A stretch of 64,000 nt of DNA. It comes from Paroedura picta. Lineage: Eukaryota; Chordata; Lepidosauria; Squamata; Gekkonidae. The DNA lies in the NCBI RefSeq assembly GCF_049243985.1, contig NC_135377.1, positions 67,032,145 through 67,096,144 on the forward strand, given 5' to 3'. A program made the position numbers and the translations under genes. Numbering within the stretch: the stretch's first letter is position 1; each line of letters begins with the position of its first letter. Positions 46,330 through 59,600 of the stretch are shown one piece after another. The notes beneath the pieces were generated by a model that had not been told where the DNA came from, made no database searches, and saw only the letters and a list, made by a program, of their open reading frames with translations.

Positions 46330-47100
46330 CCCTAGGACTCGTTTCCAGGCAAACATGCAGTCGGGACGGGAGTAAGTCCACTGAGCTCGGGACAGGATCA
46401 GGCTGCGCGGGATCCAGAGCCTTTTGGTCTCACGGCCTCCTTCCGCCATCCAGCAGCGTCAAGGGCGAGACGCCAGCGAGCCCAGCGGGCACGAAACGGA
46501 TGCTGACCGGGGGTTCTGCCCATTGAGTTTGGGAACTTCGTTATTTCTTTGGAAGTATATTATCCACTGTGGTTATTGCACTGTAAGTCGTACGCCTAGA
46601 ATCGAAAACTTCTGACTTACTCAGCTCTTACTCCCTGCACACTAACAGGATCAATCGAATAGCTTTTTCCCGGGGGTGAGCCCTGCTGAGTAAAATGGGC
46701 TTGCTATCGAAATGCAAGAGTAAGCGGGGTTTAGGGGTTTCCCGAACCAGAGGGCAAAATGCACAAACTCGTGTTCCTCATGTGTTCCTTACTGACAAAT
46801 ATTCTTCGCACGTATTTTTGCTCAAGTAATCTTGAATGCAGTCAAGCCTTATTCCAGTATTCCTACCCGAAAGATATCTCGATGCCAATTATTTTTTCCC
46901 CTGCGTAGGTAATAGGATTGCACTGAACAGAACGGTTTAAAAACTCTCTAGGCTCCATTAGAGACCCTGGGCTGTACTGCTGTTTACCTTATTGTAAGCA
47001 ATGTCATGTCATTTCTACACCACTAAAGGGCCAGATAAAGACTTATGCGACGCTTCAGTCCTTTCTGGTGGTGGTTCCAGACTCGTGAACGACTACTGCC
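46330..47100. other. GCM2-SYCP2L intergenic DNA
   Basis: Noncoding and moderately CpG-rich at its left end. No gene or repeat was recognised. Confidence 0.4.
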
Positions 47101-47106
47101 TTGGCT

Positions 47107-47213
47107 AGATTCACATGGGTAGCCGTGTTGGTCTGAAGTAGCACAACAGAATCAGAGTCCAGTAGCACCTTTAAGACCAACAAGGATTTATTCAAAGCAT
47201 AAGTTTTCGAGTG
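47107..47213 (-). repeat. Unclassified repeat (GGGTAGCCGTGTTGGTCTGA family)
   Basis: Nearly the same sequence as 26850-26945, running to TTTATTCAAAGCATAAG. It borders the SYCP2L CpG island. Confidence 0.65.
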
Positions 47214-47269
47214 CAAGCCGTTGGTTATTGAACATCCACTTCTTTGGTGCTTTTATGGGCTCACTCTGT

Positions 47270-47640
47270 GGAAAGCTCTTTGAGCCCTCTCGAGAATGGC
47301 GGAATCGAAACGACGAAGCTAAAACCAAGGAAATCAATGCCCAGCCCGATCCTGCATGCGCTGGGCGATTCCGAAGTGAGAGCGGCCGGGAGCGCAGCCG
47401 TCTTCCGGCTACCAGGCGCGCTCGCCTCCTTTTGCACCCGGGCCGGCGTGTCGTCCTCGCTTCCAAGCCTTGCCGAGGATCAGGGCGCGCCGCTTTGCAA
47501 GCACAGCCCGCGCCGATTAAAAGTTCTCTGGCCGCGACGCTAGCACGTGGCAGGCAGGCAAAGCGGCGAGTTCCGCCAGGCCCTGTGCAGCTCTAGGCCG
47601 GGAAGGGCGACGTCGCCATGTTGCAGGTCCGTGAGTGTTT
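47270..47640 (+). promoter_or_regulatory. CpG island at SYCP2L start, with E-box
   Basis: CpG-rich DNA ending at the SYCP2L start codon. A CACGTG E-box lies at 47544-47549, about 70 bp before the ATG. Taken as promoter and 5' UTR; the transcription start is not visible. Confidence 0.6.
47618..47626 (+). CDS. SYCP2L: SYCP2L coding exon 1
   Basis: Nine coding bases (Met-Leu-Gln) at the edge of a CpG island, with G at -3. The donor CAG|GTCCGT keeps the frame into exon 2. The stronger-looking CC|GTGAGT four bases on would put a stop at the start of exon 2, so it is not chosen. Confidence 0.6.
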
Positions 47641-50600
47641 CCCCCCAGCTCGGAGGGGTTGCAGCGGGCAAGGTTTCTCTCTCCAGGCCTTCACGCGATT
47701 AATTTCCCCGGGGAAACCTTATTTATGGCCACCGCGAGCTTTGCGGAATTTAATCTTTGGGTCTTTCCTGTTTGGCCCAGTAGTAGTGCGGTCCTACGAA
47801 GACTTACTCCACCGAGTAATCGGTGCGCTTTGTTTGGGGGAACTTTGCAGAGCGTGCCTAGGGATGCAGGCCTCCAGGTGGACTTGACGATCCCCTGGAA
47901 TTCTCGCTCCTCTCCCGTTGCTCAGGAGAAAATGGCTGCTTGGAAGGGTGGAGGTAGGGATGCCAGCCTCCCGGTGGGGCCTGGAGATCCCCTCGAATTG
48001 CAGTTCATCTCCAGACTAAAGAGATCGGTTCCCCTTGAGAAAATGGCTGCTTTGGAGGGTGGGCTCCATAGCACGATATGCAGCTGAGAGACCCTGCCCT
48101 GCCCCAAATCCTGCCCACCCCCAGCCCTTCTCCCAAAGTCTCCAGGTATTTCCCAGCTCAGAGCTGGTAACCTTAGCATGGGGTTATTAGCTGCTCAGCC
48201 CATTCCTTTGAGTTGCTCACTGTTGAGCATGTCCTTTTGAGGGAGGACAAGGAGATGACGGTTTGTCTTGTTAAATGCTGGCGAGGGGATTCCTCCACTC
48301 CTGCCTAAGTAGTTGTTGCACTCCCCCTGCGATCGAGGCTTTAGGCTCCTGGTCAGTTGGCGTGCCATGTCTGAACTGCCCCAAAGTGTTTTCAGAGGAG
48401 CTGTATTGAACTGCTAATGCATGGGTGGCTGTGACTTTTATTTGTTTATTTGTGGGATTTTTGTACCTCCGCTCCCAGCGAACAGTGTCATTCATAAAAG
48501 CAATATACAATATAAAAATTATACAACCTGATTAATAAAAGTTAGCAATCTCTCCTCCCCCCAACAAATAAAATGGGGGTACATAAGGGTGGGGTCCCCG
48601 AGAGAGAGAGAGTCAGCCTCAAAATGGATGCTGCAGTTTCCCTTCAGTCACATAGTCAGGATCCTTACCCAAAGCATCATTCATAAAAAATCTGCATGGC
48701 CAATCAAATCTCACCTGGCCTGTCAGAAGCTTTGCTGGGTAAGGGCCCCACCTGGGCCTGCCCACTTTCCAAAAAAGCTTGGTGGGTAACAGGAAAGGTT
48801 TTGGGGTGCCCACAGGCACTGCATTGGGAACCCCTGTGCTAATGACTTAAGTCTTAAAATAACTCGCTTAAATTTTGTTTTTATTTACCCAAGGAAGAAG
48901 ATATTCCACAGCAGATGACTGAAATACCAGACCACGCTGAATACTATGTAAATAATCTCTCCAGAACTGTTTAAGTCAGAGTCCTTTGCGATTTTCTATA
49001 CATACCTAATGCTTTGAATCATAAAGTTATAGAGTTGGAATGGACCTCCAGGGTGATCTAGTCCAACCCCCTGCACAATGCAGGACACTCACAATTACCT
49101 GCCCACTCAAAGTGACCCCAATTTCATGACTAAGTGATTCCCTGACCACTAAAAATCTCCAGAATCTATCCTGGCCTGGAGGAAATTCACCTACCATCCC
49201 ACAGTGGTGATTAGCAAGGAAGGGCCACAAGAGACAAACACTGGCACATCCCTTCCTGCTCCCCCTTCCTGGCACATCCCCTTCCTGCTCTCACAGTCTG
49301 CTTGACCTTCGGTATATGTCATTTATGAATGAATGTATTGCAGTGTAACTCTTGCTTGACCTTCTGGGCAATCCAAAAATGTGCAGATCCATCTGGAGAA
49401 AGTAATCTGCTCACTTTTCAGATATTCCTACAAGATTGTGTTTCCTTGTTCCATTCTAGCTTGAGTCATTATTAGCTGATGCCTTTAAAGGGAAAGGATT
49501 TCAGAAAATAAGCGAAGCGTTGCAAGAAACAGTTGTTTATCCCCAGAAGTACAGCGAACAACTATTAAACCAGCTCGACAAAGTCCTGAAGAAGGCAAGT
49601 CACCCAACTTCTAAAGACGTTAAGCTAAACTACTAATTTAGGCAGTAACCCTTGTTTGGTTCCCTTTCCTTCCACAGGAACTGGACAAAAATGAGTTCTC
49701 AAATGTTTCTTTGTTGCTGAAATGCATCCAGCTGTATTGTAGAAGCGATCCTCAGGAAGGTGTAAACCTGCTGCTTCAGCAAGGATTGATACCAAAGATA
49801 AGTAACTCTCTGCTTGGGGGCTATCGTGTGACAGATCTAAGCAAAGCAAGTTTGTTTTTAGGACTAGAGAGGCACCTAAATGGTTCTTTGTCTGTGCTGA
49901 ATTGAGGGGTACTTGTTTTCTCCCCTTGCAAGCATTTAATTTGACTGTGATAACTTCATAAGCAGAGAATGAGATTTTCAGTTTTAAATAGGCTTTGTTA
50001 CATCAGTGGTCCCCAACGTTTTTATCACTGGGGACTGGTCAACGCTTGACAATTTTACTGAGGCCCGGGGGGGGGGTAGTCTTTTGCCGAGGGACGTCGC
50101 CACTGCTTGAGCCCCTGCTCTGCTTGCTTTCCTGCTGGCGCCCCTGACTTCCCACCGCCCGCTGGGGAGTGCTGCCAGCAGGAAGAAGAGGAGCTGCGGC
50201 CTGGTACTGACTGATCCACGGACCGGATCCGGTCCCCGGACCGGGGGTTGGGGACCACTGCATTACATGATTAAGGGAATGATTGTGTTGTGTTCAAGCA
50301 CAGCTAATAACCAATCTGTAACAAAGTCATAGCACATCAAGGACATTGCAGCTTATCTCTTGCGCTTGTATGTAAGCAACACATTTCTGGGTAAAGCATC
50401 CTCCCTCCCTAATTTTAAACTGTTCAGGCATTGCTGGCCATATTGCTGCGATGTATTGATGCTTCCATATCTCCTCCTCTCCCCTAAGTGTAGAGATCCT
50501 TAATGAATATTAAGGACATTTCTTAAAATGATGTAGATTCAGTTCAGTGTAGTCAGTGCTGTGTCTAAGAACCCATGCAGTCCTGTTTCCCCCTCCCCCG

Positions 50601-53600
50601 AGACAGTTGCCTCATCTCCCTTTAGTTATCCCTGCAGAAAATAGCTGGTATAAATGGAGCTTAATATGCAGCCAGTTGGCTCTTGAAAGTTCCCTTGGAA
50701 AACAGAATGTTTGCACATAATACCATGCTTGGGATTCAAGACGAGCCAAATACTTTCTGTGCAGACAGACTTTGCTACACCTAAATGCTAGGCTGTATGT
50801 AAGATTATAATTTGGTATGCGTGTACCTGGCTGGGTAACCTTCCTTTTTCAGCTTGTTGCAATCCTCAGCAGAGGCTTTGGATGAGGGGAATAAGCTTTT
50901 GTTAATTTCTTGGGGGCCCTGGAAGTTGTACAATGATTGCTAGAGCTTGTCTGTTCAACTCCTCTCAGTGTTCTGCAGGGCCTGCAAAATGGAGCTCTTC
51001 CGCCAGGTCGTGGGATGAGGCTGGGCGGCATGGATGATCTGGCCCCCCTTATAGTGGCAGTAGCGTAGTCCATCTGGCACCCTCTGTTCTCCCCCCCCCC
51101 ACCTCTATAGTGGGGCAGTGTAGATATGAGCTGTATTTTTGCCGCATCTTGTCTTGTTTTTATTATGTGGGGAATTGTATATGATTTGTTTTAATATTTC
51201 TATTGTATGGTTTTAGGGGGATTTTTATATGCTTGTAACTTGCCTCATAAGAGCCTCTTGTGGCGCAGAGTGGTAAGGCAGCCGTCTGAAAGCTTTGCCC
51301 ATGAGGCTGGGAGTTCAATCCCAGCAGCCGGCTCAAGGTTGACTCAGCCTTCCATCCTTCCGAGGTCGGTAAAATGAGTACCCAGCTTGCTGGGGGGTAA
51401 ACGGTAATGACTGGGGAAGGCACTGGCAAACCACCCCGTATTGAGTCTGCCATGAAAACGCTGAAGGGCGTCACCCCAAGAGTCAGACATGACTCTGTGC
51501 TTGCACAGGGGATACCTTTACCTTTACCTTTTAACTTGCCTCGGGCCTCTGGGGAGAGGTGAGGGATAAATCCAAGGAATAGAATAGAATAGAATAGAAT
51601 AGAATAGAATAGAATAGAATAGAATAGAATGAAAAGTTTTGGCTCAAATACTGGTCCAGCCACTTCCTGGGTCAACCCGAGGCTCTGCACCAGCGGTCCG
51701 CAGAACCAGGAAGTGTATTTGGGTGTGGAGAGTGAGGGTAGAAGGACGTTTCCACCTCCTTTCCCTTTTGGTTTCTGCAAATATCCAGTATGTGCTTGTT
51801 AACTTATAATTACTTAATTATATATTGCCCCCCCCATCGCCCAAGAGCTTGAGAGCCAGCCTGGTGTAGTGCTTAAGACTGGAGGACTGAGCTGGGTTTG
51901 ATTCCCCTCTCCTCCTCCACATGCAGCAAGCAGGGTGACCTTGGGCCAGTCGTAGTTCTGCTAGAGCTGTTTTCATAGAGCAATTCTGTCTGAGCTCTCT
52001 CAGCCCAACCTACTTCATAGGGTGTCTGTTGTGGGAGCGAGGAAGGGTAGGTGATTGTAAGCAGCTTTGGGACTCCTTTGAGTAGCAAAAAGCAGGGTAT
52101 GGAAGCCAGCTTTTCTTCTTCTCTTCTGACATAAATCAGGGCAATATTTGTGCTTCTGTATCTCTGTTTCTACATGGTCACTTGGTTTGAAAGGACGCGA
52201 GAATTTCTGAGCCTGATAGAACCAAAAGAAAGTAAATTCTTAGCGAGGCTGGTTGAAGACTTTTTTGACACAACGCTGGTAAGGACACACAAAAGGAAGG
52301 GCTTCAACTTATGGGGTTGTGTGGCGGTCTTTCTACATTCCTGCGTGGGCCATACCTGTTCTCTGGCTCCATACAGTTAAGTATGTTATGAAAACATACC
52401 TAACTTTGGATTGGGGATATGGGCAAGGGTTAAAGGGTCTTATAGTGCAGTCATCAAAACCCACTGAAGGCTTAGAGGGATATAACTCTGTTTAGGTTAA
52501 ATCACTTGCCTGAGAAATGTTTGAAGATGCTGCATTCCCTGATCTGGAAACTGCAAAAATGCGGCCGCCTGGTCCCTGACTAGGACCCCTTGGAGGGCTC
52601 GCATCCCACCTGTCATCTAGTTGCTGCACTGGCTCCCAACTGTACTCCTGGTCAAGTTTAAAGGGCTGGTTTTAATCTTCAAGGCTATATGCAGCCCAGG
52701 CCCTGCATACCTATGGGAACGCCTCTGAATATGTCCTCAGAAGAGCCTCATGATCTGCCAATACAAACAGGCTCATGGTCACTGACCCCAAAGGAGTTTG
52801 GCTGGACTCAGCCAGAGCCAGGCTCCTTGGCCTTGTCCCCTGCCTGGTGGAAGGAGCTCCCAGAAAACATCCGGGCCCTGTTGGAGCTCAGTGAGTTTTG
52901 ACTGCAGGGCCTGGGAAATGGAGCTCTTCTACCGGGCCTATGGTCGAGGCCAATAAAACAGTCAACATCAACCTCTGATTGGCCTCCCTCCTGTAGCGCA
53001 CCCCCACCCAGGGTTCTGAATCTAAATATGTAGTCTAGGTGGGTGTTCTCTATTCATCTCCATTCTGCTCTCCTCTTCCCCTTTGTCCTTTCAGGTCATT
53101 GGCAAAAGCAACCCAGAAGGTCAGTCACTAAATTTTGATAATTGCCTAACATTTATATATATACTAGGGGCCAAGCCCATTGCATTCAGGAATACAACGG
53201 GCACTAGATTGGGGGGGGAGAGAACTCTGCGGATCGCCTCTCCCTCCCCCCAGGACCTGTAAAGCTGCAGGCAGCCATTAGGGAACCCACCGGCAGGGGC
53301 AGTTCTCATGCAGGAGGGATTTGCAGCCTCCGAGCCTCGGAGGGAAGCGGAAGGAGGAGGGGATGATCAGGGGTGGGGGATGGAAGGTGATTGCCTGGAC
53401 TGACAGGCAAGCCGGTTGGAGGAGGAGGAGGCACTCGGGTGGGACAGCCGCCCTGAGTGGGTGTTAAGCACTGAGTGGCACTTAAGCTATCAGACATGCT
53501 CCTCCTCCCAGCCCTCACCAGAAATATTAAGAGGAACAGGTTATTATGAATTTATTTATTTATTATAATTTATTTGTATTCATATGATTAAGCCTTACAT

Positions 53601-56600
53601 TTTCAAATGTGATGGTTTAACAGTCCCAGCTCATATATATATATACTATAATTGCTTGCATGCAGCTTTGAGCTACTGAGATGAGAAGAGGTTAAAGAAA
53701 GAGCGGTAAGGTTTTGTTCATTGTACTGGTTGCGTATTCCATTCAGCATAGCTAATAGAGTAGCACTCTTTGCTCTGGCTGCTTGGAAGTTACAAGCTGA
53801 ACAGGCAAAAGTTTCAGAAACTAGTACACAGCAGGTCTGTCGGCTTCATTAAACCATGGGTTTGTTGTTAGTTTCACTTACAGCGTTATAAGAATTTATC
53901 CTGGTTATATTCTGAATTTTGTATTTTATAGTGTATATATTGTACATTTTATACTGCTAATATTTCATATTGTTGCGGCCTGTGGCCATACGTAGTAAAT
54001 TCAATAACTAAATTGATATGCTGGGTTTCTCCCCCTGCCCTTCATTGCTTTGTTCCAGGGAAGAAACAGCTCCTTGCTTCTTTCATCCCTTACTTGGGAC
54101 ACATGGCTATTGAACCTAAAGTGAGCTGTGCCTTGCGGCAGGAGGTTAGTCTCGGGCAAGGCGAAAGTGAAATGAAAAGTATGTGGGATGAAGCCTCCCT
54201 GCCGTTAATGACTCTTGTTGTGCCGCATTTCTCCCCATCACTGCAACGAAGGCTCTGAGGACCCTGAACACACTGTTGGACAACGTCGCTCGAGAGGAAC
54301 GGAAGAAGTTTGCGTTGTCTGAAGAGATGTGCTCGCTTACGTAAGCACGGTTCTACTGTGAGGGATGTCCATTACACAAGGGAAAATATATTGTGTCTCC
54401 TCTCATGTACAACTTATTGGTCTCTCTTAGCAGAAACATGAACTTTTTGCTGAATAGAAGGTAGCATCCCCATATTGAAGGGCCAAAGGCCGATATATAT
54501 GCTATATTATTCAATAGAGGTTGAATTTGGATATTATTCATGATATTTACATGCAAAGGACAACCATTGAGGAAAATTTCCATTTGAAAATGGGACATAC
54601 CTAGAAACCGTTTTGATTGGATCCTACAAGCCAATAAACAAGAACAAAGAACCCTTTACTTCATTTATTCTATAATTATTTTAGTAACATTTATAGTAGC
54701 CTTGGGATAGGATTTTTCTTTCTCTTATTGTATTCACTACAAACCGCCCCACTTGTCTATATTTGCTTGAGTAGAAGGTAGCTACAATGTGGCCCTGTTT
54801 GCGATAGCATTTTGCAAAATGCAGAAGAAATTTTGTTTAAACTGATTTTTGTTTGCATTACTTATGACAGGATGCCTGGCATGTTTTGCATTGTTCCCAG
54901 TTTTTATGATCATATTGTTCTTGCTTTGTTTGCTGGAAGTCTCATGCTATTTAATTGGGTTGTCTTGCACGTTGAGTCTCTGTGAGAAAGGCAAATTGCA
55001 ATGTAAGAATATGAATTATGTCCACTATTAAGGTAACTGTTGTATGCAACAAATACATAATACTATTGCTATACATTTATAGATTTATATATGTGACAGT
55101 GGTAGCTAAAATAAATCGTATTAATGTAGAGCAGTGGTCCCCAACCTTTTTATCACCGGGGACCACTCAATGCCGGGGACCACTCAACGCCTTTTACTGA
55201 GGCCCGGTGTGTGGGGGGGTAGTTTACTCCTCTACTTTCAACCACTGCCCTAATGCTCTCTGATCGCTATGGTAATGTTTAAACATCCCTTCAAAATAAG
55301 ATACAGACACGCCACAACAATGAAGTGTGTTGTAAAGGGCTGGGGGGGATGAAGTAAAGGGCCGGGGGGGGGGGAGAAGGTGTCCTTCGGGGCCCACCTC
55401 CAATTAGTCGAAGGACCACATGTGGCCCGCGGCCCACAGGTTGGGGATCGCTAATGTAGAGTCTAGTATAGCAGGTTAAGGACATGTGGTGGTAGTTTTG
55501 ACACAGAATGATAAGTTCTTTGAAGTTTACAATTAAATTTTGGTAAAATATTTTTGACAGGTCACAAGATGGTCAACATTTTGTTTTAGCTGCAGCCTAA
55601 TCAATCAGTTTATGTCTTCCAACATGGTGTAGTGGTTAAGAGCAGTGGCTTCTAATCTGGAGAGCTGGGATTGATTCCCCACTCCTCGTCCACATGTAGC
55701 CAGCTGGGTGACCCTAGCTAGTCACAGTCCTGTTAGAGCTGTTCTCAAAGAGCAGTTAGCTCAGAGTTCTCTCAGCCCCACCTACCTCACAGGAGGTCTG
55801 TTTTGGGAAGAGGAAGGTGATTGTAAGCCACTTTGAGACTCCTTTGGGTTGTAGGGAATAAAAGCCAACTCTTCTTTTCCCATTTAGCTGACTACTTAGT
55901 CGTAAAACATTATTTTGTTCACCTCCATATAAACTCATTAATCCATTATGTGGTTGCAGGAAAGAACTTGCAAAAATGATCCTGGATGTTGGAGGTAAGG
56001 ATCCAGGGCATGTATCAGTCGGTATGCCTGGTTAAGCACCCACTTGTAGCTAAGAACATGAGTTGTACAATCCAAGTCTAAAGTTTCAGCATTATTGTGG
56101 ACATGCGGCATAGTCCCTGGCCGTTTGCAGCGTGATTACTGTTGATGCTCCCGTGATGAGCTGAATGGTTATAAGAGCGAGTGAGAGATTTCAGGCTGGG
56201 GTCCCCATTCTTATTTCACAATTGTTCTTTGGAAATGTCATAAGTGAATCAGTCCTTACCAGTTCTCATTTACCTTTTAGCATCTCATTCTTCTGAAAAC
56301 AGTGATCTCTTTCACAGGAATGGATAGCAAATCATTTCTGATTTTTTTCTATTTGGCTTAGCGGTATTTCCACCCGCTGTCTAATGGACTAGACTAGGGC
56401 AAAGGCTACATGCCTAAAAGAACAGCACTTCTTGGCTATAATTTGCTATGCTAGGAAGATAATGGGTCCTGCTTTACTTGCCAGAAGAGTTCCTGAATTG
56501 CAGGAGGTGTTGTGTGTGTTCTCTTTTGAAGAGCTCTTGTGTCTCTGCTCTACAGACTACGATATCCAGGTTGCTATTTTGGAGGCCCTGTTCAGGCTCA

Positions 56601-59600
56601 TGCTGAAAAAATGGAGAGATGACCTTGTTCACAATTGGTTTGAAGATAAGCATATTGCTGACGCTTTCAAAGAAATCAAGGATAGAGACTTTGAGACGGT
56701 AAGCTCTTCTGTGTTTTCACGGTAAAACAGTTCACTGATTCCTACATAGGTTGTTTTGCTTTTGCAAAACATCCAGTGTACCAGGGGTAGTCAAACTGTG
56801 GCCCTCCAGATGTCCATGGACTACAATTCCCATGAGCCCCTGCCAGCACCGCTGGCAGGGGCTCATGGGAATTGTAGTCCATGGACATCTGGAGGGCAGC
56901 AATTTGACTACCCCTGCACAATAGCATGGGAGAGATATCTTTTAGGCTCGTGTTTAACAGGGACTTCTCTTCTACTGTTTACTAAATTCATGCTTATGAT
57001 CTTTGGTAGTATCGCTGGTTAACTTTAAGAAAATGCGAGTGGTTTCATTCTGTTTTGTATTGATTATTTGAGCTAAGCTTAGGTTTTCTGTCAGTTTACT
57101 TTGTATATTGGCTCAAAGGATCCTTGAGTTTAGAGAGTGCAGATCAGATTTGGAATACTGCTGTTACTCTCTATTCTTTTGTTCTTAAAGGACTGTAGGA
57201 AATTTCTCAATGAAGTAAACGAAAGACTCGCGGAAAAGAGAAGGTACGGTTTATGGTGAACCTGTTCACCTGAGGTTTAAGCATCAGCTTTTATTTAGTG
57301 ACCCACAGAGTCTGGGAGACAGGTAGCCCTGCTGTAAAGATACCTCCATGCTTGAAAGGAGACGATTGGCATGGCTTAGTTATTTGCTCTCAAAATTTGA
57401 GTCCAATGGCAGCTTCAAGACCAACAAAGATTTCTTCAAGGCATGAGCATTCGTGCATGCACACTTTCTCCTTATATCTGCAGAGTGGGGCAGGGTGGTT
57501 TTTCGTCCCCAGGGTGGAATAGAGTATTTTACTGGGGTTTTATTGCGTGGCTTTGAATGTGTAACCTGCCATGAGCCAGCTTGGCTGGGAGTGGCGTGCT
57601 ATAAATCAAATAAATAATAATAATAATAATACTTGTAATAATTCCTGTTCCATTGTCTGAGGAAGTGTGTCTGCACATGAAAGCTCATGCCTTGAAGAAA
57701 TCTTCGTTGGTTTTAAACGTGCTATTGGCCTCAACATGGCTATCTACTGTATCTATCTTAACTACTCTCAGCATTCCACAATTAAGATTAAATCTGCCCA
57801 TTCCCATCTTGACATATTTATTTCCTTCCCTTTTCCCCGCTTATTAACCCAAACGAATGATGACCTTATACACTCAGCTTGTTATTTCTGTTTTAGTTTT
57901 GTTTGACCTTTGGATTTGTTAAACATCCTTATTACGGCTTCATGCTAATTTACTGCCCACCCTCGACCCCTATGTAAAGATTCAGGAAATTCTGTCTCAC
58001 TGCATCTGAAGTATGCTTGCACATGAAAGCTTATACCCAGACCTAAACTTTGCTGGTCTTAAAGGTGCCCACTGGGCTCAGATTCTGTTTTGCTCCTTCA
58101 AATCAACTCGGCTACCTGCTCGAATTGGTCTTCCCGGGATAATTACAGTTCTTACTTTGTTGCGCCCCCTTGTGGTAACATTTCTCCCCTTCAGTATTGC
58201 TACATTCCGCAGCAGAAATAGCTGTGTGCAACTGTGCTTGTGCATAAATTAGCCTCTTATGTTGTGAGAGAACTGTATATGGCAGGCATGGTGTATTGAC
58301 AGGGGTTCTTGTCATGATGGGGCATTGGGTCACCTCTGAGCTTGCCCCTTCTGGGGCTCTGCTTGCTCCTGCTGGGTGCTGGGAGTGATGAGGAAACCTT
58401 CCTGTTTGGTCACAGGAGGCAGTTACCCTCTGATGTTTCCTGGGTTAGTGTTAGGGTTCCTGGGCACATAAAGGTAAAGGTATCCCCTGTGCAAGCATCG
58501 AGTCATGTCTGACCCTTGGGGTGACGTCGTCTAGCGTTTTCTTGGCAGACTCAATACGGGGTGGTTTGCCATTCCCTTCCCCAGTCATTACCGTTCTGTT
58601 TTGTGCTGTGTGGGGGAGAGAAAAGTAGCATTCCCAGCTAACTGATAGAATGAAACTGCTTGTGACTCTGGGTGTGCTTGGATTAGCAGATCCTGCCCCA
58701 CATTTGGAGAAATGCATGCTTTGTGGGGGTGGTAGCAGGTCACCTTGAAGTTGGGGAAAACCACATGTTCTTCAGTCCTGGAGTGGACCTTCGGAAAACC
58801 AATTAAGTGGACACAACTCATTCTTTCTAGAGCGACTGGAACCAAAGTTCTGCTTAGGATCCCTGCTCTAAGGGTAGAATTTTGCTTTTTTTGCAGAGTG
58901 TTCTCATTTCCTTGTAAAGCTGCATATGCTGACATGAACGAGGTACTGTCTCTCCCCCCCCTTGTTTCTAAGTGACATAGTCAAGAATTCTGAATAGCAA
59001 CACTATGTCTTTTAGATAGCTTTTAATTTTAATTATATCTTGGTGTAGAACTTAAGAGTGGTAGCCTCTAATTTGGAGAATCACCCCCCCCCCCCGTTTT
59101 TCCACATGCAGACAGCTGAGTGACCTTGGGCCAGTCCCAGTTCTCTCAGAGCTCTCTCAGCCTCACCTGCCTTTAAAAAGTGGGTATGAAAACTGTGTTG
59201 TGGAGGAGGGGTGTGGAGAAGAAGAAGAAGAGTTGGTTCTTATATGCCACTTTTCCCTACCCAAAGGAGGCTCAAAGCAGCTTACCTTTCCTCTCCCCAC
59301 AACAGACACCCTGTGGGGGAGATGAGGCTGAGAAAGCCCTGATATCGCTGCTCAGTCAGAACAGTTTTATCAGTGCTGTGGCGAGCCCAAGGTCACCCAG
59401 CTGGTTGCATGTGGAGGAGCGCAGAATCAAACCTGGCATGCCAGATTAGAAGTCCGCACTCCTAACCACTACACCAAACTGATGTATATTTATGAATGCA
59501 GCAGCCCTCTTTGATTTCATTTAGCTGGGTGTCTCTATGAGGGCTGTGTGCTACGCAGGTGTCTCTTAGTAGTAACCAACTTGTATGTTGCAGCAGACAG

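Larger units (their letters stand above)
50930..51630 (+). mobile_element. L2/CR1-type LINE 3' end split by a Sauria SINE
   Basis: LINE parts at about 50930-51246 and 51532-51630 (AACTTGCCTCGGGCCTCTGG, then an AGAAT microsatellite as tail). The Sauria SINE sits between. Confidence 0.7.

Noticed and set aside
49798-52173. U12-type explanation for the AT-AC intron
   Set aside because: The donor is ATAAGT, not ATATCCTT, and I see no clear TCCTTAAC-type branch site near the acceptor.
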